Notes under the pieces: generated by a model
The model's database searches: none
Seen by the model: only the letters and a program-made list of their open reading frames with translations
Told to the model about the DNA's origin: nothing
Part shown: positions 1 through 6,330 of the stretch, in pieces
Position numbering within the stretch: the first letter of the stretch is position 1
Layout of the letters: each line of letters begins with the position of its first letter
Assembly (NCBI GenBank): GCA_034429695.1
Contig: DAOUGC010000239.1
Coordinates: 1-10,556, forward strand
DNA: 10,556 nucleotides
Source: DAOUGC01 sp034429695
GTDB lineage: Bacteria > Chloroflexota > Anaerolineae > Anaerolineales > Anaerolineaceae
Direction: 5' to 3'
Made by a program: the position numbers and the translations under genes

Positions 1-36
1 CCAGCAGCCCCCGTCATGATTGACGGGGGCTGCTGG
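1..36. terminator. Perfect 16-bp inverted repeat, probable terminator of an upstream unit
   Basis: Positions 1-16 and 21-36 are perfect reverse complements separated by the tetraloop TGAT, giving a GC-rich 16-bp stem. No T-tract follows on the + strand (GTTAATC), and the bases before position 1 are not visible. It could therefore terminate a minus-strand unit or simply act as a strong stem-loop between transcription units. The nearest gene on the right starts about 210 bases away, which fits an end-of-unit hairpin. Confidence 0.5.
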
Positions 37-248
37 GTTAATCACCTCGAACCGCTCGGGCGTTATCCTCCCGTTTCGATTTTGTCCTGCATCAATAGCT
101 CAACTGGATTCCATAACCCCTCCCCGCAGACTACGCCCCATCAACTTACGAAAGTATTAATCCATTCACCTACCAACAGCCGGTGCATGGGAAGATTTGA
201 TTCCTACAATAAGAGTCAGGCAATCACTCTTTAACCAAGGAACCGACC

Positions 249-896
249 ATGAAACGAAAATTATTCATCCCTGTGATTCTTCTGGCCCTGGTCTCCATTG
301 CCTGTTCACAGTCGGGGCAGTCTCCGCAATTGCCCGAAGTCCAGGTGAGCCTGTTCGAAAGCCTGCCCACCCTGCAGGTTACACTGCCCGCAGGGGATGC
401 CGATGCAGCAGCCACGCTTGCCGTGAATATGCCTGCCGCCGAAGAACTCAAGCAGCAATTTTCCACCCTCAAACCGGATGAGAACGGCAATTTCAGCGTT
501 ACTGTAACCGATGATCAGGTGAACAAAGCCATGAGCGCCGGTCTTTCAGCGGCTGAAAACCTGCCCACCCCTGTTCCAGCAGTCGGGAAAATAGCCAACC
601 CGGTGGTGCTGTTTACCGCAGAGGCAGTGGTGTTCGAAGCCGATATCGTTCAACCATCCGGACATCTGAAAGTTGAGTTTCGCCCTTATGTTCAGGACGG
701 TGCACTGCAGTTTGAGGTAATCAGCGCTGATTTTGGCGGCCGCAATGTGCCTGCCCCGCTGCTTGGCACAGCCGAGACGACCATGAATCAAACCATGGCT
801 GAGGCGATGAGTGACATGCCCCAGGGGGCCGAGCTGCAGTCCATACTCCTGGGTGATGGCACTCTCTCAGTTTTTGGCAGGCTGCCGCAGGAATAA
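249..896 (+). CDS. Small secreted lipoprotein, function unknown (possible YpmS/LmeA-like lipid-binding pattern)
   Basis: The product has 215 residues. Residues 1-18 form a lipoprotein signal peptide (MKRK, hydrophobic stretch, then SIAC) with the lipid-accepting Cys at 19; Ser at -3 is not ideal for a lipobox. The mature part starts with a Ser/Gln/Pro-rich tether (20-45). A folded part of about residues 80-213 follows, with alternating hydrophobic strands, a VTDDQVNKA helix, a VEFRPYVQDG turn and a final GDGTLSVFGR strand. This order resembles small extracytoplasmic proteins of the YpmS/LmeA (DUF2140/DUF2993) type, but that is pattern memory, not a proven match. ATG is preceded by AAGGAA with 6-bp spacing. 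The stop is 29 bp before the ABC transporter start, with no terminator between, so the two are probably co-transcribed. It has no tyrosine coiled coil, unlike the other lipoprotein. Confidence 0.8.
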   Translation: MKRKLFIPVILLALVSIACSQSGQSPQLPEVQVSLFESLPTLQVTLPAGDADAAATLAVNMPAAEELKQQFSTLKPDENGNFSVTVTDDQVNKAMSAGLSAAENLPTPVPAVGKIANPVVLFTAEAVVFEADIVQPSGHLKVEFRPYVQDGALQFEVISADFGGRNVPAPLLGTAETTMNQTMAEAMSDMPQGAELQSILLGDGTLSVFGRLPQE

Positions 897-925
897 TTTT
901 CATTTCGCCGCCCAAGGATGTTTCA

Positions 926-3172
926 ATGACACTGGAAACCACACTGGAGTTGGAAGAAACCACCGGCCCGACCATCAAGGCTGTGCATCTGAACAAGTGG
1001 GTGCGGAAGGATCTCAACCTGCTGCAGGACATCAGCCTGGTGATCCAGCCCAATGAGTTTGTTGTGGTGGTGGGGCAGAGCGGCGGCGGTAAGAGCACGC
1101 TGATCGATGCTCTGGCAGGATACCGGCCTGCCACCGAAGGGCAGGTGTTTGTTAACGATGTGGATGTGTATAAAAACTTTGATGAAGTCCGGAATATCGT
1201 CGGTTATGTTCCCCAGCGTGACATCATCCACATGGAATTGAGCGTTTACCAGGCGCTGGACTACGCTGCCCGTCTGCGCATGCCGCCTGCCACCACAAAA
1301 GAGGAGCGCCATGTGCGCATCATAGAGGTGCTGGGCGAGCTTGACCTGGTTCACCGCAAGGACGTGCAGGTGAGCGGGCTGAGCGGGGGGCAGCAGAAAC
1401 GGGTTTCCATCGGGGTGGAACTGCTCACCCGTCCACGTTTGTTTTTTCTGGATGAACCCACATCCGGCCTGGATCCCGGTACGGAAGCCTCATTAATGCA
1501 ATTGATGCGCCGCATGGCCAGTCAGGGGCGTACGATTGTGTTGATCACCCATTCCACCAAAAATATCATGCTGGCAGATAAGGTGGTGTTCCTTGCCAGG
1601 GGAGGGTATCTGGCGTGGTATGGTCCTCCACGTGAAGCGCTGGATTATTTTGACGTTTATCGCAACGAGGATGTGCGTTTGCCCGAACGCCCGGCTTATC
1701 GGCCGATGGAATTTGACGATATTTACGGCCTGCTTGAAGAAAGCGCGCTCGGAAAACCGGCTGATTGGGCTGAGCGTTATCGCAAAAGCGACGCCCACCG
1801 CAAGTATATAGATCACCCGTTGAGCGGTGGAGTGGAGGAAGTGCCCGTGGAGGGATCCCGCCTGATGCGCATGATCCGCTCCCGCTTTGATGGCCGCCAG
1901 GTTCCACCGTGGAAGCAGTTCATCATCCTGTCGCAACGCAACGTCAATATTCTGGTTCGGGATCGCGCCAGCCTGATCTTGATGTTGCTGGCTGCTCCGG
2001 CCATGGCGTGCCTGGATCACTTGATCGCCCCCATGATGGGCCGCGATGTCTATGATCCGGTCAATGGTGTGCCGGTGGGGGCGGTGATGTCGCTGTTCCT
2101 GCTTACACTGTACGCATTGATGGTTGCCAGCCTGTCACAAATGCGCGAGATTGTCAAAGAGCAGGATGTTTACCGGCGCGAACGGCTGGTGTTCCTGCGT
2201 ATTGGGCCTTACATCCTGTCAAAAATATGGGTGGCGTTGCTGCTGGCTGCTTATCAGGGGTTGGTGTATACCGGTATGCGCTACCTGGCATTTCACATGC
2301 CAGGCGGCAGGCAGGAGTTTGTGTTTATCTTCATCACCCTGTTTTTAACCAGCATGGCAGCCATGATGATGGGGCTGTTTGCCTCTGCTGTATCACCCAA
2401 TGCCGGGTCGGCGCCCATGATAACGATCATGCTCATCATCCCATCAGTGGTGTTGAGCGGGGCGCTGGTGCAGTTGCCGCCGGCGTTAAGCGCTCCGTCA
2501 ACTTCCTACTGGGCGTTTAAATCACTGGTTGGAGTGGTCGGCGTGGGTTCAGATGTAATGGCCGATCCCTGCTGGCATATGCCGGATGAACTGGTGCGGG
2601 TGATGAGCATCGATGACAAGGAAGCGCTCGGTTGCCGGTGCATGGGTGTTGCGGCTTTTGACCCGAACAGTTGCAATTTTCCCGGGACGGGCAAGTATGC
2701 CGTTCCGGAGATTTACCAGACCAAACCTGCCCCTCCCACCGCACCGGGCGACCCTCCCGGCGAACCGGTTTTCCCGGATGCGCCGCCAGAGCCGGCTGAT
2801 CCGTACGACAAGGTGCAGGTGGCAGCTTACCTGAACTCTCTGCAGGGATATCAGGCTGAAATTGAGCGTATACGCAGTGATTACCAGATGGAGTTTGGCA
2901 TCTACCAGCTTGAAATGCAGATTTATCAGGCACAGATGACCGGTTACCAGCGTGACCTGGCAAAATGGTATGTGGCGCGTTCGGCTGCCATTGGCAGCGC
3001 CGAGGGGAACATCCACGGTTTTCTTGAACGCTTCGGCTGGAGCTTTGTCAATAAAGAGGATGTGCAGGGGTATGCTGCCAGCATCCAGGCCAACTGGGCT
3101 GCCCAGGGTGTGATCATCGGCGCATTGCTGGTCGGGATATTCATCGCCATGAAGATAAAGGATCGGAAATGA
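926..3172 (+). CDS. ABCG-type fused ABC transporter (ATPase + permease) with enlarged extracytoplasmic loop
   Basis: This 748-residue half-transporter has its nucleotide-binding domain first (about 20-250): Walker A GQSGGGKST (50-58), Q-loop Gln97, signature LSGGQQKR (152-159), Walker B LFFLDE (172-177), D-loop GLD (181-183) and H-loop His209. Membrane helices follow near 347-369, 384-405, 428-452, 465-489 and 497-517, with a last one near 728-742. ATPase-before-permease order and a large loop before the last helix are features of the ABCG/ABC-2 group, whose members usually dimerise and export lipophilic or other substrates. The roughly 210-residue loop holds four Cys (549, 570, 572, 583), a proline-rich segment (600-626) and a helix with Tyr at 627, 635, 642, 653, 660, 667, 674 and 682. 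ATG follows AAGGA with 7-bp spacing. The substrate cannot be read from the sequence. Confidence 0.93.
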   Translation: MTLETTLELEETTGPTIKAVHLNKWVRKDLNLLQDISLVIQPNEFVVVVGQSGGGKSTLIDALAGYRPATEGQVFVNDVDVYKNFDEVRNIVGYVPQRDIIHMELSVYQALDYAARLRMPPATTKEERHVRIIEVLGELDLVHRKDVQVSGLSGGQQKRVSIGVELLTRPRLFFLDEPTSGLDPGTEASLMQLMRRMASQGRTIVLITHSTKNIMLADKVVFLARGGYLAWYGPPREALDYFDVYRNEDVRLPERPAYRPMEFDDIYGLLEESALGKPADWAERYRKSDAHRKYIDHPLSGGVEEVPVEGSRLMRMIRSRFDGRQVPPWKQFIILSQRNVNILVRDRASLILMLLAAPAMACLDHLIAPMMGRDVYDPVNGVPVGAVMSLFLLTLYALMVASLSQMREIVKEQDVYRRERLVFLRIGPYILSKIWVALLLAAYQGLVYTGMRYLAFHMPGGRQEFVFIFITLFLTSMAAMMMGLFASAVSPNAGSAPMITIMLIIPSVVLSGALVQLPPALSAPSTSYWAFKSLVGVVGVGSDVMADPCWHMPDELVRVMSIDDKEALGCRCMGVAAFDPNSCNFPGTGKYAVPEIYQTKPAPPTAPGDPPGEPVFPDAPPEPADPYDKVQVAAYLNSLQGYQAEIERIRSDYQMEFGIYQLEMQIYQAQMTGYQRDLAKWYVARSAAIGSAEGNIHGFLERFGWSFVNKEDVQGYAASIQANWAAQGVIIGALLVGIFIAMKIKDRK

Positions 3173-4221
3173 AGCGTTCATCCTGCTCACTCATTGGTGC
3201 ATTGCTTTTACTGGGTATGTTGATTTCCGGTTGCGCTGCCCCGTCCGGCGAGACGCAACATGCCGCCGAAACACTGGCTGCGCGGTACGAGCAAACAGTG
3301 ACGGTGGTTGCCATGGCTAATGAACAACCCCATGCCACGCTCGAGGCGCTCAAGGCGCAGGCTACCGCAACGGTGGCAAGTTTCAATGTACAGCGCACCC
3401 TTGAAGTGGCGAATAACCATTCTGCGGCGGTGGCCACGCAGGCAGTTGAAGCGCCCATTCTGGCTGAGTTACCGGTTTATGGTGCGGACACCAGCCGGGG
3501 CAGGGTGGCATGGACCCAATCCCAGGTTTTGCTGCGGGCTGAAGGCTACAACCAGGTGGAGTATGCCAATGAATACAGCCTGATCACAGCCAAAAATTTT
3601 GTCATGGCTGCGGATGTCACCTGGGACACGCAATATGGGGCATCAGGGTGTGGTTTTACCGTGCGCGCCAATGGTAGTGCTGAGACCCCCAGCGCCTATA
3701 TGATCGCCATGTCGCGCGGGCGCACCGGTTATATTTATTTTTTATCGCAAATCAACGGCGACCTGTCCAATTTCGCATCCATCTTTGCCAACGGGATCGA
3801 CGAACGTTTTGACTGGCAGAAGGATAGTACCAACCGTCTGGCGGTGGTGGGTAATGGCAATCAACTGGCGGTGTACACCAATTACACCCGTGTCGGGCTG
3901 ATTGATGTGACTGCCGAACCGGTACGTCCCAACCTTCCGCCGCTGCCCGTGCCACCTGCAAGACCCAATATTGGCCCAGACCATCCGGATTATGATCGGC
4001 AGATGGAGCAGTATCATCTCGACCTGCGCCGTTATGAGGAGGAGCAGGTGGATTACCAGCAGGTGGCTGCCAACATTCGTCAGGCATTTGATGTGGTTTT
4101 AATGAATTACAACCGTGAGGATTACCTGGAGGAAGGTTTTGTGGGTTTTCTGGCGTTTGCCCAGTCGGGGTATGCTGACTGCAAATTTGAGAACGCCTGG
4201 TTGTGGCAGATTAGTGATTGA
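3169..4221 (+). CDS. Lipoprotein with beta-sandwich-like domain split by a proline-rich/tyrosine-heptad arm
   Basis: The product has 350 residues. A clear signal peptide ends in the lipobox ISGC with Cys22. Residues 30-95 are Ala/Thr/Gln-rich and probably a helical stalk. About residues 105-250 and 307-348 look like one concanavalin/LamG-like beta-sandwich: a strand pair near 112-150, a CGFTVRANG strand, NRLAVVGNGNQLAVYTN, and a closing GFVGFLAFAQ...CKFENAWLW. Between its last strands lies an insertion with Pro-rich residues 251-273 and then Tyr at 275, 282, 289 and 296, followed by Ile303 and Val310, an exact heptad ladder. The start codon overlaps the transporter's stop (ATGA, 3169-3172), with AAGGA upstream at 3158-3162, implying translational coupling and probably a shared complex. 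It may be a ligand-binding or assembly partner of the transporter. No enzyme motif is visible. Confidence 0.87.
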   Translation: MKRSSCSLIGALLLLGMLISGCAAPSGETQHAAETLAARYEQTVTVVAMANEQPHATLEALKAQATATVASFNVQRTLEVANNHSAAVATQAVEAPILAELPVYGADTSRGRVAWTQSQVLLRAEGYNQVEYANEYSLITAKNFVMAADVTWDTQYGASGCGFTVRANGSAETPSAYMIAMSRGRTGYIYFLSQINGDLSNFASIFANGIDERFDWQKDSTNRLAVVGNGNQLAVYTNYTRVGLIDVTAEPVRPNLPPLPVPPARPNIGPDHPDYDRQMEQYHLDLRRYEEEQVDYQQVAANIRQAFDVVLMNYNREDYLEEGFVGFLAFAQSGYADCKFENAWLWQISD

Positions 4222-4247
4222 CCCCGCCAATGGTGAAGTGAATGGCG

Positions 4248-4269
4248 CCGGTCCCCGGATTCTGACCGG
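4248..4269 (+). terminator. Weak hairpin after the lipoprotein operon
   Basis: CCGGTC (4248-4253) and GACCGG (4264-4269) can pair across a 10-nt loop, 27 bp after the stop of the second lipoprotein. There is no T-tract (TCTGCTGACTTTG follows), so intrinsic termination here would be weak. It is the only hairpin seen between the operon and the next promoter. Confidence 0.25.
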
Positions 4270-4279
4270 TCTGCTGACT

Positions 4280-4309
4280 TTGACATTCTTTAAGGTTTCA
4301 TGATATAAT
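4280..4309 (+). promoter_or_regulatory. Consensus sigma-70-type promoter for rpsU-infA
   Basis: A perfect -35 box TTGACA (4280-4285) is followed after 18 bp by a perfect -10 box TATAAT (4304-4309). The -10 has an extended TG at 4301-4302 (TGaTATAAT). The predicted start is near 4316, leaving an untranslated leader of about 197 nt before the rpsU GTG. This is by far the best promoter in the window, as expected for a strongly expressed translation operon. Confidence 0.85.
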
Positions 4310-4419
4310 AAGGCGGTTGTGCATACCGGCGCGTGGATATTTCTGCGCGATTTAAAACCTTTTTATCTTGGAGGAAACGGCAGCATCCGGGCTCAGATTC
4401 ACTGTGCGAAGCATGATCA

Positions 4420-4455
4420 CTCGGCTGCAAGACGCCATTGCATGCCGGGTTTTTT
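4420..4455 (+). terminator. Intrinsic-terminator-like hairpin in the rpsU leader (candidate attenuator)
   Basis: Bases 4420-4429 pair with 4439-4449: CTCGGC with GCCGGG (one T-G wobble), a single bulged T at 4443, and TGCA with TGCA. The loop has 9 nt. The stem is followed directly by six T residues (4450-4455). The structure lies inside the leader, about 105-140 nt after the predicted transcription start and about 57 nt before the rpsU start codon. A terminator placed there would act as an attenuator or as the 3' end of a short leader RNA. A possible competitor is CCGGC (4326-4330), which could pair with GCCGG (4444-4448), but that is only 5-6 bp. I do not recognise a known riboswitch or r-protein leader motif in it. 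Confidence 0.55.
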
Positions 4456-4485
4456 GTGCCTGATGGCGGCCGTTTTACACGACAT

Positions 4486-4506
4486 TCCCTTTGTGAAGGG
4501 AGGTGA
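4486..4506 (+). promoter_or_regulatory. Strong Shine-Dalgarno of rpsU overlapped by a small hairpin
   Basis: AGGGAGGTGA (4497-4506) contains GGAGGTGA, fully complementary to the usual 16S 3' end, 6 nt before the GTG start at 4513. TCCCTT (4486-4491), the loop TGTG and AAGGGA (4496-4501) form a perfect 6-bp hairpin that covers the first half of this ribosome-binding site. The site sets the GTG start beyond doubt. The hairpin could modulate its access. Confidence 0.6.
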
Positions 4507-4512
4507 TTAACC

Positions 4513-4713
4513 GTGACGAGTGTTGTTCTGCGACCAAACGAATCTCAAGATCAACTGCTGAAGCGCTTCCGCAAGAAGATCGTCAAGAGCGGGATCCTGA
4601 GCACCGTGCGCCGCAAACGCTGGTTTATCTCGAAGAGCGAATTGCGCCGTGTCGAGAAGAAGAAGGCAGCGCGACGCATGAAGCGCCGCCAGGTTGGACG
4701 GCTGGGTGAGTAA
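4513..4713 (+). CDS. rpsU: 30S ribosomal protein bS21
   Basis: This 66-residue, very basic protein is the small-subunit protein bS21, which sits near the 16S 3' end and helps mRNA engagement. Diagnostic features are PNESQDQLLKRF near residues 8-19, matching the bS21 signature N-E-x-x-(D)-x-x-L-(K/R)-R-F, then KSGILSTVRRKR, and an Arg/Lys-rich C-terminal helix (44-63) that would bind rRNA. The length fits the family (about 58-71). The GTG start is fixed by the near-perfect Shine-Dalgarno 6 nt upstream. It is the first gene after the consensus promoter, and infA follows after 44 bp with its own ribosome-binding site, so the two are almost certainly one transcript. Control probably lies in the structured leader. 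Confidence 0.95.
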   Translation: MTSVVLRPNESQDQLLKRFRKKIVKSGILSTVRRKRWFISKSELRRVEKKKAARRMKRRQVGRLGE

Positions 4714-4757
4714 GTCTCAGCAGCTGCGCCGGCGGTTGGTTTTGCTGGAGGAGAAGC

Positions 4758-5009
4758 ATGGCGAAAGAAGAAGATAAGATTAATGTGGAGGGGACGATCG
4801 TTGAGGCGCTGCCTGCCACGCAGTTCCGTGTCAAGCTGGATAACGGGCATACAGTGCTGGCGTATCTCTCCGGACGCATGCGCAAGTATTACATCCGCAT
4901 TTTGCTGGGTGACCGTGTGCGCGTGGAGATGTCGCCGTACGATCTGAGCCGCGGCCGCATTGTCTATCGCCAGAAGAAATACCACGAAGCCGGCGTCGAA
5001 GAAGAATAG
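4758..5009 (+). CDS. infA: Translation initiation factor IF-1
   Basis: The product has 83 residues and a complete S1-like OB fold. The segments MAKEEDKINVEGTI, LPATQFRVKLDNGH, SGRMRKYYIRIL, GDRVRVE and SPYDLSRGRIVYR align along their length with the well-known E. coli IF-1. IF-1 binds the 30S A site during initiation with IF-2 and IF-3. Two positions depart from the usual RKNYIRIL(P/T)GD core: Tyr44 for Asn and Leu50 for Pro/Thr. About 11 extra residues (73-83) form an acidic tail ending GVEEE. GGAGG lies 6 bp before ATG. The gene sits 44 bp after rpsU, not in the spc ribosomal operon where infA is usually found beside rpmJ; no rpmJ follows. It may be the only copy moved, or a second paralogue, and the window cannot decide. 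Confidence 0.96.
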   Translation: MAKEEDKINVEGTIVEALPATQFRVKLDNGHTVLAYLSGRMRKYYIRILLGDRVRVEMSPYDLSRGRIVYRQKKYHEAGVEEE

Positions 5010-5134
5010 ACTTAATCCGCTCCCCGGTTTAAGCCGACCTCGAGTAATCCCATGAAAAAGCGTTTGCAGCATGGGTGCGGCCGATTGTGTGCGCTCCACG
5101 CAGGACTCTTTTTTACGATTATTATCGAAACAAC

Positions 5135-5164
5135 AAACCCGACTGGAAAACCGGTCGGGTTTTT
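5135..5164 (+). terminator. Intrinsic terminator of rpsU-infA
   Basis: AAACCCGACTGG (5135-5146) pairs with CCGGTCGGGTTT (5151-5162) across an AAAA loop, with one G-T wobble. This gives a 12-bp stem running into a T-tract (5160-5164). It lies about 125 bp after the infA stop, with no other gene between. Confidence 0.9.
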
Positions 5165-5218
5165 GATTCCAGGAGGGGCATTGGGTGGATGGTAAGTAAA
5201 TGCACTTCATGGATATAT

Positions 5219-5244
5219 AAAACAGCCCGCGAGCGCGGGCTGTT
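5219..5244 (-). terminator. Intrinsic terminator of the DHOD-like gene (minus strand)
   Basis: AACAGCCCGC (5221-5230) and GCGGGCTGTT (5235-5244) form a perfect 10-bp stem with a GAGC loop. Read on the minus strand, the stem is followed by TTTTATATAT, a U-rich tail. It lies 22 bp after the stop of the minus-strand gene. With the plus-strand terminator on its left, it separates the two convergent units. Confidence 0.8.
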
Positions 5245-5265
5245 GGTCTGTCATCAGGGGGATTT

Positions 5266-6273
5266 TTAGTAAAGCAGTTTGCGATCCAGGCTGGTGAGGG
5301 CTTTCATGTAGTTGGCGCGCTCAAACGTGGACGGGTCTGATACGGCGCGCTGGCTCATGCTGCCGCACATCTGGCGGATGGATTCGTAATCGTGGCTTTC
5401 CAGCCAGGTGGTCAGGTTTTGCAGAATCTCGGTGGCTTTGCCAGGTCCTTCATGTAGGAGCGCCGACGTGGTCATGGCGACGCGCGCGCCGGCCATCATG
5501 GCTTTTACCACATCCTCGGCGGTATGCACACCACTGGTGAGCGCCAGGTCGGCCTGGATGCGCCCGTACAAAATGGCGATCCAGCGCAGCGGCAGGCGCA
5601 GCTCATCTGAGGTGCTCAGCACCAGGTTGGGCGCCACTTCAAGCGTCTCAATATCCAGATCGGGCTGGTAGAAGCGGTTGAACAGCACCAGCCCGTTTGC
5701 GCCAGCCTGCACCAACCGGTTGGCAAAGTGCGGCAGCGCGCTAAAGTACGGGCTGAGCTTGACCGCCAGCGGGATGGTGATCTGCTTGCGCATCTCGGCA
5801 ACCAGCTCCACGTACTCATCCTCAACCTGCTGCGCGCTGGTATAGACATCGGTGGGGATGTTGTAGATGTTAAGCTCAAGCGCATCTGCTCCAGCAACCT
5901 GGATCTTGCGGCCATAATCCACCCAGCCACCGGTGGAAATGCCGTTCAGGCTGCCAATTACCGGTATGCCCACTGCACGTTTGATCTTCTGGATCAGCTC
6001 CAGATAGCTTTCGGGGCCAATATTGTAGTGTTCGAGATCCGGGAAATATGTAATGGCTTCTGCAAACTGCTCGGTACCCTGATCCAGGAAGAAGTCCAGC
6101 GCCCGGCTTTCATGCTGGATCTGTTCTTCAAACAGTGAATACATGACCACTGCGCTTACTCCGGCATCCTCCAGCCGGCGCACACTGTCCAGATTCTTGG
6201 ATAACGGTGAGGCAGATGCAACCAGTGGATTTTTGAGTTCCAGTCCCAGATAAGTGGTGCTCAGGTCTACCAT
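5266..6273 (-). CDS. Dihydroorotate dehydrogenase-like FMN TIM-barrel protein
   Basis: The 335-residue product belongs to the DHOD (PyrD) superfamily. The N-terminal LSTTYLGLELKNPLVASASP matches the class 1 opening with its NP motif. GADALELNIYNIP (128-140) stands where NxSCPN occurs, VKLSPY (171-176) carries the conserved Lys172, and a glycine-rich phosphate region follows near 247-272. The catalytic Cys of class 1 enzymes (NLSCPN in Lactococcus PyrDA) is replaced by the NIYNIP segment, so dihydroorotate oxidation is doubtful; FMN binding is still plausible. Such DHOD-like proteins are often annotated next to nifJ, as here: nifJ lies 100 bp upstream on the same strand. The ATG is preceded by GGAGGAG with about 5-bp spacing. 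Its role is unknown; a redox helper for pyruvate:ferredoxin oxidoreductase is only an inference. Confidence 0.9.
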   Translation of the reverse strand: MVDLSTTYLGLELKNPLVASASPLSKNLDSVRRLEDAGVSAVVMYSLFEEQIQHESRALDFFLDQGTEQFAEAITYFPDLEHYNIGPESYLELIQKIKRAVGIPVIGSLNGISTGGWVDYGRKIQVAGADALELNIYNIPTDVYTSAQQVEDEYVELVAEMRKQITIPLAVKLSPYFSALPHFANRLVQAGANGLVLFNRFYQPDLDIETLEVAPNLVLSTSDELRLPLRWIAILYGRIQADLALTSGVHTAEDVVKAMMAGARVAMTTSALLHEGPGKATEILQNLTTWLESHDYESIRQMCGSMSQRAVSDPSTFERANYMKALTSLDRKLLY

Positions 6274-6320
6274 GATCTCCTCCGTTGTTCATCTTTTATC
6301 TTTATATACATTACCCGATT

Positions 6321-6326
6321 ATTATA
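6321..6326 (-). promoter_or_regulatory. Possible -10 element for the DHOD-like gene
   Basis: On the minus strand TATAAT occupies 6326-6321, about 48 bp before the ATG at 6273. No credible -35 box lies 16-18 bp upstream, because that region is the nifJ terminator stem. It may be a weak or activator-dependent start, or chance in an AT-rich stretch. Confidence 0.3.
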
Positions 6327-6330
6327 CAAG

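Noticed and set aside
205..210. TACAAT as the -10 box of the first lipoprotein
   Set aside because: No -35-like hexamer lies at 16-18 bp upstream, so the promoter of this operon could not be placed.
4316..4455. Leader RNA as SRP RNA, 6S RNA or a known riboswitch
   Set aside because: The diagnostic SRP tetraloop segment, the 6S open-bubble architecture and the conserved cores of common riboswitches (TPP, SAM, c-di-GMP, T-box) are not present.
4413..4463. 16-codon leader peptide (MITRLQDAIACRVFCA) spanning the attenuator stem
   Set aside because: Only a poor Shine-Dalgarno (GCGAAGC) is present and there is no run of a regulatory codon. It is kept as a possibility only if comparative data show the frame is conserved.
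4319..4510. 63-codon open frame in the rpsU leader
   Set aside because: It would start with GTG within a few bases of the predicted transcription start and no ribosome-binding site. The region is better explained as a structured leader.
5090..5113. TGCG/CGCA hairpin before a run of six T as an additional infA terminator
   Set aside because: The stem is only 4 bp and is separated from the T-run by several bases. The terminator at 5135-5164 is far better.
5052..5195. 47-codon frame starting MKKRLQHGCG after infA
   Set aside because: It reads straight through the rpsU-infA terminator and has no ribosome-binding site.
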